64,000 nucleotides of DNA from Phoebastria nigripes (lineage: Eukaryota; Chordata; Aves; Procellariiformes; Diomedeidae), in NCBI GenBank assembly GCA_035582835.1, contig JAYKAV010000112.1, positions 5,108,361 through 5,172,360 on the forward strand, read 5' to 3'. The notes beneath the pieces are model-generated. The model had not been told where the DNA came from. It saw only the letters and a list, made by a program, of their open reading frames with translations, and did no database searches. This document shows, piece after piece, positions 50,588 to 62,154 of this stretch. Made by a program: the position numbers and the translations under genes. How positions within the stretch are numbered: the stretch's first letter is position 1; each line of letters opens with the position of its first letter.

Positions 50588-52920
50588 GATGCACTTACTA
50601 AAATAATACTGAGAAGGTCGTTCTGAAATGTGGGTTTTTTCACACAAATTCTTTATATTACAAAGTAAATGTTTTCTTCAAGGAGTAAAAACTACTCATC
50701 CCTTCCCCAAATTACATACTAAAAGAAAAACTCCGTGCAACCTTATTTCTGTTCTGGGTTTTGGATAGTGACACAATTTGTTGTGTTAGTCTCACACTGA
50801 TATGAGAAGTAAACGTTGCTGATGGTGTTAGACTATTAAATAGTCATGGTCCACATAAATGTAATACCCACTGAAGAAGCAGCTGTGAAGTCCATTTTTT
50901 AAAATTGAAACTACAGTTGATAAATTAAAAATCTATTTCTGTTGTCAGCATTTTCCTAGTCATTCTGTTCCTCTTCTTGTTGCCTCTCCGTGATTGTCTG
51001 ACTTCCTCGTTACTGCAAGAATTTGCACTGTGCAAGTTCTGGGGTCCCCTCCTGAGCAACATGCCTTACCCTTGCTTCTTGAAGGGGTTGGGGGAAATAC
51101 ATGACATAGCAGGTATATTTAAAGCTCCTCACAACACTAAATGTGTTTCAGCTGAACAGTTGGTACCAAATGTGTTCAGCAAATGGAATGGAATCCGTGG
51201 CCTTTTAGACATTTGTTGAATAATTCTGTGATATCTGGTCTATAGGGTGTTTCTAAACTTAGTCTCTTGAAATGGTCAGGAAACTGAAAATATTTCAGAT
51301 TTCTTGCACACTGGAAGCTTTCTAGACTGTGCTGCTACTCTGGAAACCAGATGTTCCCATTCCGTGTCTCAACTGTGCTAACTACAAGCATAGAAATTCG
51401 CTGAGAATCTACCAAAGGACTGTGCTTGGGCTGGATATCTTGCAGAGAATGGAAGATGGCCAGTTCTGAAACATGACCAGGTGCTAATGGCAAGAAATAA
51501 CATCTTGTCTACTTGTGAAAGAAAAAATTAGAAGCATGTGGCTATATCAACCTGCTTGGGAGTAGCTTGGTATTTCTGGACCTCAATCCTATATTCTGCT
51601 TGCATCACCATGAGAAAACCTTTTCAAGGTGGTCTGAAGTGGCAAGAGTTTTCACTCTCCAGCCTTGAAGAGCATCATCTGAATGCAAATGTGAATTCTG
51701 CTTGCTTTTTTTGTTCTTTTTCTGAAGTTAAGTAGGTTCTTACATTATCTTTATTGCCAGGATAGCATCTGTCACTGAATTCCTTTCAGCTTGGTTCTCA
51801 GAAGTGTGTATGCTGTAGAATATACTCTTCATTGGGCTGTATTGATGGAAGAGAAAGCAAGGTCCAGGAGTGGAACATATGTTTAACGTGAAAGATATGC
51901 AATAGCATTTCATGGTACCTTTTCCTTTGAGAAGGTCTAGCAATACTTCTTATGAGCAGTGTCTCATTCTCCTGGCTGTGGGTTTCACAGCTGTGTAGTT
52001 TTCCACAGCCTCCATTGACTAGAGACTTCTTCTGAGATGTTGCCATGAAAACTGAGAACAGGATAGATCCATCAGATGAGGTACTACTGTTCTAGTAGAT
52101 ATTGAATCAGTCTTCTTTGGAAATGCAGAACATTTAGGCTGGAACCTTTAAAAAATAAATTTGGGAACCTAGAGAGTTTAGATAATCATTACTGTCAAAT
52201 TTTTACTTTGTGTTTAGACTTAGACTTGCTCAGGAAAGTATTGAAAACCACACTTTCCTTCAAAGATTTTTTTTTCACTTGTGTTTAAAAACAGAATCCT
52301 TTTATTTCCATGTAGAATGAGAGAAATAATAAAAAAAAGATGTTGAAACTGGCAGATTTTTTTGCAACTTCTTAATTTCATATGCTTTGAAATAAAAAAA
52401 TACCAATGACTCTAGGATTTGCAGTACTATAGATAAGTACATTGATTTGCGTGGAGTTGTGCTGGTATTTTTTGTTTCTTCTGTGAATGTGCTGTTACGG
52501 TTTCTGGCCACTTTTTCATAGTTCTTTTCAGAAGTTTGCTGCAATATTCAAGACAAGCATTTTCCCACTAAATGAGGCTCCTAAAGACTCTTAAGTGAAG
52601 ACAGATGACTGTAAGTCAGCATTTATCTACCTGATACTTTCTTTTAAACAACCACGTTTAGTATGATTATGTAGGCATTTTAGTATTCTTGTATGAAAAT
52701 GAGTGTGGGAGAAAGGTTTCCGTTGTCATGGTTAATTTTTAGCTAACTACTTGAATGTAGCACAACATGAAGTGGCTTATCCTTTTATCATGGGACTTTA
52801 TTTTGAAGCTGAATTTTGTCTCTGTTTTCTCCTCTTGGAAACTTGTTTTTGCAAGTCACATAGGAAAACACACTGTTTTTGTGGTACAATAAAAGAAATC
52901 CCATAGAGACAGATGTACTG
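50588..52920 (+). other. IL1RL1: Candidate IL1RL1 3' untranslated region
   Basis: Unique-looking AT-rich sequence follows the stop. AATAAA occurs at 52888 after about 2.3 kb, and other hexamer variants occur earlier. The true 3' end cannot be decided from the sequence alone. Confidence 0.35.
52888..52893 (+). terminator. Candidate polyadenylation signal of IL1RL1
   Basis: AATAAA in the context TACAATAAAAGAAATCCC, downstream of the IL1RL1 stop with no other gene between. Confidence 0.3.
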
Positions 52921-55900
52921 ATTGCTATTTATTAAAAAAAANCTCCACAAACGATTAGTTGGCTAGAGGTCTGCTTCTGGAAACTTGGTAGCTTCAGAAG
53001 GAAAAGGCAAATGCAATGTAATCCATGAAAAGGTGTTTGTTCACCACAACGTAGTAGATATATTTCAGTTTATTGTCTATCTGTGCCGACAGAGAAAACA
53101 GTCTGAATGCTATGTGGTGTAAGATACATTGAAAGCATTCTCTGCACCATTTTTCACTTTTCAACCATAACTATATGATATTTCTTCTGTTGGCTTGTTC
53201 CTGTCAATTTATTTGGCACTCCAGATTGCCCCTTCCCTTTCTTGTCTTGTGACTAACTTGTCTCAAATTTTCTAATTCCACTGCATCTTTCCATCCATAC
53301 TGTGAGGCTAGTTTTTTCTGGGAGACTTTTCCTCCTTTCNTAATTTTCCTCCCATATCCCACTTTCTTACCTTTATGGCAGCTAGTGCCGAGATACGGCC
53401 TGTTTCACATTTTAATGTACACATCTATGACTGTATAAATTCATGGATAAAGGCTTATGTGATGGGGAGGAGCATGTGCTCTGAGCCCAAACCCAGAACG
53501 TTACAACCTGGTGGAGTCTATGCAATGGCCCCAGACAGGACAGCCCTGACTGACTTTTTCTTTTTTTCCTTCTAATTTACCTCTGTATTGCATCCTAGAA
53601 GGTAGAAGAGCACAAAGGTGATTTTATGTTTCCCCTTTATCTTGGTGCCTTGAGCTTCTGCTAGAGGGGAAAGCCCATTCTGCCTTTTGTTCAGAGGCTA
53701 TGGTAGTTTAACTACTATACCTCCTTCCATAGCTGCAGTTAGCTTGAAGGTGAAGCAGGCAGAATGCAGTTAATGTTTATAAAATCTGGGTTAAGGAGAG
53801 ACATTTTTTTCCTAGAAATACTTAAGGATGTATTATAGTGTAGAGCTTCAGAATACACTTAAGTAAAATCAGTGGCTAGCAGCTTTACTCCAGAGTACTC
53901 CCAGGCCTCTGGTTTAGTCATAGATGCTACAACACATGAACACAGGAGCAATAAAATTTTCTCCTCTCTTCCTTACACTCACTTTTCGCGTGCTGCCAAT
54001 GTAGGCAACAGGAGAGTAAAGGCAAAGTACACCACTTGACGTGTATGCTTGTTCTCTTTTAAGATGGGATAACATTAACCAGGACTTGATGCGTTTGTTG
54101 AGACAAACTGAACATTAGTCACTAAAAGTGAGCTAGAAAGTAGTACAAACCATTTGTGTCCTCAGCCCACTAAAATTGCTTCCCATGTTGAAATGGATTG
54201 GAAAAAGAAGTCTGATGTCTGCTGGGCATCAGGTGGCACAGTTAAAAAGTACAGCTCATGTGTGACTTCCTCCGAGAGAGCACCCGGGTCATTGTGGCAT
54301 TACAGCTGGAGCTAGAGCTCTGCTTGGCAATGACGGTGACTATCAGGAGTTGGTATTTCACCGTGAAGAAAGATAGAAAGCTCACCAAGTCATTAAGGTG
54401 AATTTTCTGCTCCAGGAAGGTTGGGTTTGAATTGCTGCTCCAGATCAGGTGACTTAGATGTGTAAATTCTTTTTCTGGTTCGTTTTTGCCCCCAGCCACT
54501 CATTTGATCTTGCCCTGAATTTTTTTTTGAGCACAGCAGTGGCTGTAGTAGGAGGGGAATTTTGAACACTGTCTCACTAGATTTTTTTTTTTTTTTTTTT
54601 TTTTTGCCACTAAGCAGTTTCCCTGATGGGCTTTATTTCTGTTGGCAATTATTAAAATCCATGTTCTCTCTTTCCCTTATCTCACCAGCAATATGCATCA
54701 GGGGAGTGCTTCCATTTCCTGCATTGTCCATGGTAACACACCCCAGTGCTGCCTCATCTCTCCTCCAATCTCTAACGCTGATTTTGATCTTTTGCACTTT
54801 CTTGTTCAGTTTAATATACTGTGAATATATACAAATTCCCTGAAAGATGGGAAGGGCCACATTCAAGTCCTTAAGAAGGTATTTTTTCTCTCTGTGAGGA
54901 CATTGTTTCTAATACTTATACTGTTTGTTTGTTTGTTTTCTATTTTTCAAATATGCGTAACTAAGTATTTCTTCTGTGCCATGGAAGTGGGTGACTTGGA
55001 CAAGCAGTTGGATTTGGAAAGAGCTATCTACTCTTATCCTACCTTTCACTCCTAGGGAAGCACACTCAGACTGTATTAACTAGGTCTGTACTTTCTGGGT
55101 AAGGTGTGCTACAACCACATCATTTCAAATGGAGCATAGGAGAAGTGACAGGACAAATGCATCTTTGTAGGAGTAAAGAAGTTATAGACAGGTAAAGGAG
55201 GTTATAAATTCTCCCACTTCTGAAATGGTGAATAAGCAGGATATTTGGGAGTTACAAGAAATAAGATTCATCTGTGTCTTTAAAACGGAAAAAAAAAATT
55301 GGCAGTTAACTCCCCTACATATTGCCTACAGGAACAAATAGTGAAAATGCTAAAGAGCTGTCTTGACAGGGACACGCACAGTGGGAAAGAACTTGTGTGC
55401 CATATGTCCCGCTACCATCTGTGTACACTGTCTTCTGGGTCGTGACATCTGGTTCCACTTGATATCTGGCTCCGATTCATGGATTTTTAGAGTGAACAGG
55501 ACTTGATTCTCTTCAGAGACTGAAGAGAATAGAACACATGACAACTTCTGCAAGAAAAGCCAAGTTTTTCATAAAAATATGTCTCCTTAGCCTAGGTCTG
55601 AATGGCTTGATACATGTATGTATTGAAATGACCCAAGGATGTGCCAGCACTGTCTGCTGTCACTTTTTAAAAACCACTGACTTTGGCATGTTTGACTTTT
55701 TTGGAGGGTTGGACCATATAGTTAATTGGGTATCTCATTGAGGAGATGAACTAGCTTATAACTGAGGAAAGGGACATGTGCAAGAGAGCAAACAACTGAG
55801 GATGGGAAAAGATCAGGGATGCCAGGGTGAGGGCTGGTGAGGGAGTAATAACATCTGCCATAGGAAGTGGCTGTGGGGATCCTGAAACCCCGCACCAGTT

Positions 55901-56919
55901 AGCCGCAGTGGCGTTGCGCTGTGCAATACTTCCACCTCGCGATGCATGAGAGCCGCGTGGGACTGAAGCTCTCCCCTTTTAAAAAAAGCCGCTCCGTTTA
56001 CATAAGATCATAACAAAGTTCTGTTGCTAATAATGCTAAGCCACAACACTATAAAAAACAACCACCAAGAGGGAGTCAAAAAAAGAAGATATTCTGACGA
56101 CTGCTGTTCTGAATTATGCTGTAATTATTTTTTTTTAGTGCTTTCCCCATCCTTTGTAGGAACTAGCAGGGAATTTAGTGGAAAATGAGATTTTTGGCCT
56201 TTGAGTCTGTACATCTGTTAATTCAGTGCCTCAGAATTAATTGGGAAATGGGGAGGAGTTGTCCTCTGTAGAGCTGTGTTTCTCTATCAGCCTCCAGCAT
56301 ATGTCAATTAGATCTGACTGCTTTATGTTGAGCAACACTTCCCGTTGATTATTCCAAGAAAAGAACTATGAATGGAGACCACTTCTTCTGTGATCTGCAT
56401 TCCAGCAGATCAGCTGCGCGTGATGGCTGGAGAACCATTACCAACCGTGTGCTCCCCAGGCAGTTGAGAGTCCCACAGCTCACTTGACATAGCGAACTAT
56501 GGAGAAGTTGTACCTAATTTAACTGTCTAGCCCACTGAGCTGGGAACAGATGGATCCAATGGTCACATGGTGAGAAAATCTTGGAGTCTGGGATGCTGAA
56601 GTGTTTGTAGGACCCTGGTCTGCAGATGGACAGTAGGCAAGATTCAGTGGTCCTGGAGTCCTTGAAGAAGAATTGCCTCCGGGCTGCCATCAGAGAGGAG
56701 CCGTTGGGTGCATCATGAAGACCATCTGAAACTGAACATCACAACATTCCTGGGAGCAGGTAGCACTGGCCAGTTCTCCCTGGCTCTGAAGGTTTGGAAC
56801 TCTAATTTCACAGGCAGTGTCTCTGCTACCTGAAATGATCAGTCCCCAGTCCTGGCCTTGGAGGATGTGCCCAGGTCTCAAGGGACCTAGCAAACCCTCT
56901 TTTCACTGCTGGTATATAG

Positions 56920-56971
56920 CCTTTTTTTTTTCTTTCTCTTTTTTTTTTTTTTTTNTTTTTTTTTTTTTTTA
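56920..56971. repeat. Poly-T tract
   Basis: About 50 bases almost entirely T, with a C-containing break and one N. This is low-complexity sequence. Confidence 0.9.
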
Positions 56972-57101
56972 ATCTACAGCCATATGATTTGTAAGTTGAA
57001 GAGAGTTTGCAAAATGGAAGTGATTGGGTGATTTCAAAGCCTATCTAGAACCTTTGCCGAAATCTCTGTGGAGCAAAATTTTTCACTTGGATTAATGCCT
57101 G

Positions 57102-57132
57102 TCTTAATAATAATAATGATAATAATAATAAT
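57102..57132. repeat. (AAT)n microsatellite
   Basis: Nine or so AAT/ATA units with one GAT interruption. Confidence 0.9.
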
Positions 57133-60100
57133 GTAATTAAAAATGCAGCCAAATCAAAAGATCCTGCCATGGCTCAGGCAAAATGTAGATTCTGAGTTCC
57201 AGAACTAATGGTGAAGAAAGTGATTAAAGCAATTAGCACAGGATGGCTGGGGCAGAGTGGTTCGTAATGCTATCATCAATTCAAGGAAGTCTCAGTAGTA
57301 GTTGGATTTTGTAGCGAGCACTCAGATGGCAATCCTTAAAGTGTTATAGTGGTATATGCATTAGGATACATGAAGGTCATCTAATGACTGAAGCGTCTAA
57401 GAGCAGCCCCAGGCATGCTTCATGTGGTCCTCAAATGCACAGTGCTGCCAAGGCTGAAATTTTCTGCTCCAGCTGGGGGGTGGCTATGAGCAGGCACTGG
57501 TATCCTGGGGGAGGCTGGGGGTTATGGGAGAGAGGGGCTCAGTGGGTTTGGTAGGGCTTCAGGAATCTGGGAGTCAGGCCATGCACATGTTTCTCTTCTT
57601 CTTCAGTCTCTCTCTCTCTCTCTTCCNTGAAACCCACCAAAAGAGGCTGCCTTTGCTCACCTCATACTCAGTGGCACACAGCTGCTTCTCACAAAAACCA
57701 AGAACGTTACTCATACGGCTGCACTTGTGAGTTACATCCTAGCTGGAATTGGGCTAGAGCCCTTGAGAAGGCAGTCACTACATACCTTTCTCTCAAGGAT
57801 GTGAATAATACAGGGTAGTGGCTATTTCCATTTACAGAGTAGGGTCCTGGTGGATAGTATGAGATGGTCTTTCACAGTAAATAAAAAGAGAGGCCTTGGC
57901 CATATCGCAATGGTGGGTAAATCAAAGTGTATATTTTGCAAAAGAAAACATGCCATTTTTAAAAATAACTGTATGACTTCTTCTTTGGCAGCTAAATACC
58001 ATCTCAACTGAGTAGGAAGCTAATTGGGAAAAAAATCTTTGTAATGCTTTAAAAGTGTTTAGCCTAGACCTAGCAGCATTATAAAGTCTTTGTGGCCTGG
58101 CCTGGGGGAGAAGAAGGAAGGAGGTGAGGAGGAATAAAGCCAGCAGCACCCTACATAATTACTGATTAAGATCACGTGTAGCATTTTGAGCTACTTGTGG
58201 GACATGTGAAGCAGCAAAGTGCTGTTTTATCTTTGTATGTACCTCTCTCTAACCACAAATGAACTTATTATGGGCATATTTCACTGCTCTTGGCTTTTCT
58301 CTTTGAAGATAAGTCCCATCAGCCTGATGATCTTTTGATTTCCTGAGCGAAGCCACCTCTTGAATCACCATGTTCCTCTCACAAGATCCGGTGTTGTGGA
58401 ACTTCCCTTGCTTTAGATGCAGAGCAGATTTTTAATTGCCCTAAAAGCTCCTGGTTTGTTGTCAGCAAAGTCTTTTCAAGCAGTGAGTATAGAGCACTTT
58501 TGAGGGGGAGGGGAGCAGAGACTTCACAGACTGGGTAGGGATTCAGCTGTGGAAGCAGTCATTTTTGACCTACACTGAAAACCTGCACCTGTATTTCATA
58601 ACGGAGTGCAGGATGTACCCATCTGCAGGTGATCCTAAATGCCCCTGGGAGGAAAACGAGACTTTTGACATGCGATGAAGTTTGGTTACAGATGCTGCAA
58701 GTCTGCGTGTTCCTCTGGCTAGGGACTTGTAAGGGCTGGAGGGAGACGTGCTGGCTGCAATAGCTCCAGCTGACCAATTCCTCGGGCCAAGAGCTGTCTC
58801 ACAGCCAAAGGACCCAGTTTACTTTATGAGGGCTGCTGGGAAAAAAAAGGAACAACAAATGCTGGAGAATAGCACAAGAAATGCTCTGCAGAGTCAGGCC
58901 AGCAGCTGGCCGAGCCAAGCGTTTTGTCTTCAACAGCGACAAAAGGAGCTGCTGAAAATCTGACCGATACCTCAACAGCAGCTCAGGCAGCTGCCCCAAG
59001 CCGGGGCAGACAGGTAGGTTGCTGCTACCTTCCCTCTCTGCCCAGCCTCAGTGTGCTCCAGCTTTGGGTGACATTTCTGAGGGCTCAGGTGGGCATCCAA
59101 GCTGAAGCCAGCCTTGCTCTGGTGCTGCACCTGCATGGACAGCCTCCCGAGGGTGTCAGCTCCAGCTGCACCTCTCGTCACTGTCAGCTCAAGCCAGCTT
59201 GGCTCCCGTGCCACTGCCNTGCCACTTCTGTGCTGTGACCATCCTGTAGGCTGCTCATGCAGTGTCTCAGGTCTGATTCTGGGCCTGTCATCCTTAGCGC
59301 TCCCTCATGCACTCCCTCAAGGCCAAGGAATGGCGTCAACAGCAGGCAGGCCCTTGAAAAGAGCCCTTCCTGTAGACCAGAGATGCTCCCACATGAAGTC
59401 TCTCTCCTCTTGCTTGATCTGGCCTCACCAAGCTGCAGCACTGGTTGTACAGACACCTTGTGCTGGCAGGCTAATGGGTTTTGTCCCTACTAGCTGTTAG
59501 CTAGGACTATCTGGGGTGGTTTATTCTTGCAAGTTTCAGAATGCAGTGGTGGTTGAACAAAAGCGATGCTGTCATGTAAGCGCTCCTGGAGATCTTGGGG
59601 TACTCTGAGCTCTCAGTGTGCTTTGGTCTCCCATCTGCCTGTTTACCTACAAATGTCAGCAGGGAGCTTTGCACATTTGCAGCTGCTGGGCCATGGCTAA
59701 TTCAGGCTATATGGATTTTATCTCCAGCACTCAAGATGTAAAATCTGAGCTCCGCTGAAACCCTGGGATCAGGATAACATTCTGGTGTCTGAACCCTGAA
59801 GTTTCTTTAGTATTTTGCTTCCTTTTCCCCTCTGTAGCAACAAAGAAAAACCCATGTGAAACCTGCTGGGTTTTGTGTAGCTTGTTTGGACTGTGTTGCT
59901 CCAGTATTTCATGGCATTTTGCCTGTAGCACTAGGTGTCAAATGAAGTTGTGTATTTACAGTGAGATGCTTTTATCGTGCTTAGTCAGCAAATATTTAGA
60001 CTCGGGTAGGCTGTTGACTTTCTCTCTTGAGAGCGAAAAAGAGGTTTTTGTGGTTCCTGCAAAGTCTGTTGCTATTAGTGGGAAAAAAAGTCCCTGGGGT

Positions 60101-61184
60101 GAAGTATCAGAACTGTTCTGTAAGCCTGGAAAACTACACAGAGTGGAGCTTATTTCCATTCAGATATAATAATGCTGAGTTGGTCTGTTGTTACTGCATA
60201 ACACAATTAACCACATCCTCCCCCAGAAAAACAAGAGAGCTGTCTTTCCTTATTAAGGTGACTTTGGACCCTGGAGGGTATTAAAACAGTCAACTTTTCT
60301 CTTGAAGAAAACAGCGTTCTTCGTTGGTTCTTGGTTAGCAAACACTTGGTTAGCAACATGAAACTACCAGAGAAATGTCTGCAGGCATCACGCTGGTGTG
60401 GCCATCTGGTGCAGCTGGATATCAGGAGAGTTGTGACACTTCTTTGCTATTCTTCTGTCATGGTCTNACAGGTGCTTATTCCCTGTCCTCACTAGTTTGG
60501 ACTGTCCTGCTCCTTCTGTCTGCCCACACCCGCTCCAAGGCTGCCCTTTCTATTGTGCCAGCACAGCTGCCTGTCCGTGAAACCTGCCCAAGAACNAAAC
60601 CATCTGAAAAATAACTGTGCTTTTGTTGTTCCTCTCGGCCAGTTATTTCTTAGGCAGATCTGTTTTCTGAACTGTCTGCCATCTAGGAACACGAAATATT
60701 TTTTTCTGGCACAGGAGAAGCAGGGAAGGCAAGGGTGGATGATTAGGATGGCATGAGTAGCACTGCTCCTAAAGCACAGCCTTGGTAGGGATAAGCAGCT
60801 GTTTGATGGTCTGTGTTCTCGTGGCTATACCATTTCCAGCACTCAAGTATGGTCCTTTGGAGCCTCCTCTGAAGATTGCAGTACCATACCAGGAACACAT
60901 TGAGATAATATCTCTCTTATCTGGTGATGTGTTTGGGTTTTAAGGATTTTTCTATGCCTTGTATCTGATGGACTTTCAGTTGCCCTGGTCAAGGGGTTGA
61001 GCAAAAAAGGTCGTATCCCACAGAAAGCAGCATGGTCTGAGACACCAGCTTCTGATGAGGGGTATTTTCTGCAACCAGCACAACTTTTCTCATGTTTTTA
61101 CCCATTCCTTTATCAAGCTTCAGCACAATCTCAGTGCTGGTCATCCAGCACATTAAAGAGAAAAAGATGATGGATCTTCAGGAA

Positions 61185-61490
61185 AGAGATAGCAGCCCTG
61201 TGTAACTCCTTGCCAGAGGACACTGCAGAAGTAGGAAGTCCACACAGGTTCCTGGGGAGACCAGACTTGGAAGAGAGATCCAATAGGAGGTGAATAAACA
61301 GACAAAACATAACAGGCTCAGGAAATTCCTGGTGCTGAGAGCAATTGGAGGCTAGGAGAGTACTGAGGTGGAGTTATGGTGTATGTTGGCTGTGATCTTA
61401 CTCTTTATTCTTAATAGTCCTTACTACAGAAAAAGTACTGAGCTAGATGGTCTAAACCAGCACAGCTGTTGTCATGTTTCTATGACTTGA
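61185..61490 (+). repeat. Old CR1/L3-type LINE 3' tail
   Basis: TAACTCCTTGCCAGAGGAC, a degraded middle part, then TGAGCTAGATGGTCTAAACC and a GTTTCTATGAC end. This is the 3' end of the same ancient LINE type as at 39310-40225. Confidence 0.6.
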
Positions 61491-61594
61491 ACTATAAAAG
61501 CATTACAAGGATGGAGCTATTCCATCAAAGTTTGCTACCACTGCTGTTGACAAGCATTCTTTCACATCTTTTTTTCATGTAATTTATTGATGGT

Positions 61595-62149
61595 TGTCGT
61601 GGTTTAACCCTGGCAGCACCTAAACACCACACAGCCGCTCGCTCACCCCACCCTGCTCTGGTGGGATGGGGGAGAGAATTGGGAGGGCACGAGTAGGAAA
61701 ACTCACGGGTTGAGATAAAAACAGTTTAATAATTGAAATAAAACAAAGTAGAACAGTAATAGTAACAGTGATAACAACAACAACAACAATATACAAAGCA
61801 GGTGATGCACAATGCAATTGCTCACCACCCGCCGAACTGAACGAGAGCCCGTCCCCCGGGACCCTGAGCCCCCCCACACCCTTAGTTTTTATACTGAGCA
61901 TGACGTTNCATGGTATGGAATACCCCATTGGCCAGCTGGGTCAACCACCCCGGCTGTGCTCCCCCCGCCAGCTTCCCATGCACCTGGCAGGGCATGGGAG
62001 GCCAAAAAGTGCCCGGTGCAAGCACCACCCAGCAGCACACAAAACATCACTGGGCCATCAACGCTCCTGTTATACCAAACCCAAAACACAGCACACCCTC
62101 CCCAGCTACTGGGAAGGAAGTTAACTCTGTCCCAGCCGGAACCAGGACA
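61595..62149 (+). mobile_element. Solo LTR of an endogenous retrovirus with perfect 5-bp target duplication
   Basis: It begins TGTCGTGGTTTAACCCTGGC and ends CCAGCCGGAACCAGGACA, the TG...CA ends of a retroviral LTR. The flanking pentamers at 61590-61594 and 62150-62154 are both ATGGT, so both ends are intact and no internal part remains. A TATA-like TTTTTATACTGAGC lies near 61886 on the + strand. It holds an ACA repeat (about 61774-61790) and no retroviral genes. I recognise the family from bird genomes. A 5-bp duplication fits an ERVL-like or related group, but the class is not proven. Confidence 0.88.
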
Positions 62150-62154
62150 ATGGT

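Larger units (their letters stand above)
52921..61184. other. Long non-coding stretch, no gene recognised
   Basis: Only short chance open frames occur and none resembles an IL-1 or IL-18 receptor exon. It contains T runs (54579-54605; 56920-56971 with an N) and an ATA/AAT-type simple repeat (57102-57132). There is a small CpG-rich patch (about 55890-55975) and a GC-richer, CTGCAG-rich part (about 58740-59480) that I cannot assign. The next genes of the conserved cluster (IL18R1, IL18RAP) would be expected beyond the window. Confidence 0.5.

Noticed and set aside
54229..54242. A second CTCF-like motif (GCATCAGGTGGCAC)
   Set aside because: It has two mismatches to the core, and such matches are common by chance.
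58748..59500. Several overlapping open frames in GC-richer sequence downstream of IL1RL1
   Set aside because: Frames on both strands overlap, none has a recognisable domain or splice structure, and the composition alone explains their length.
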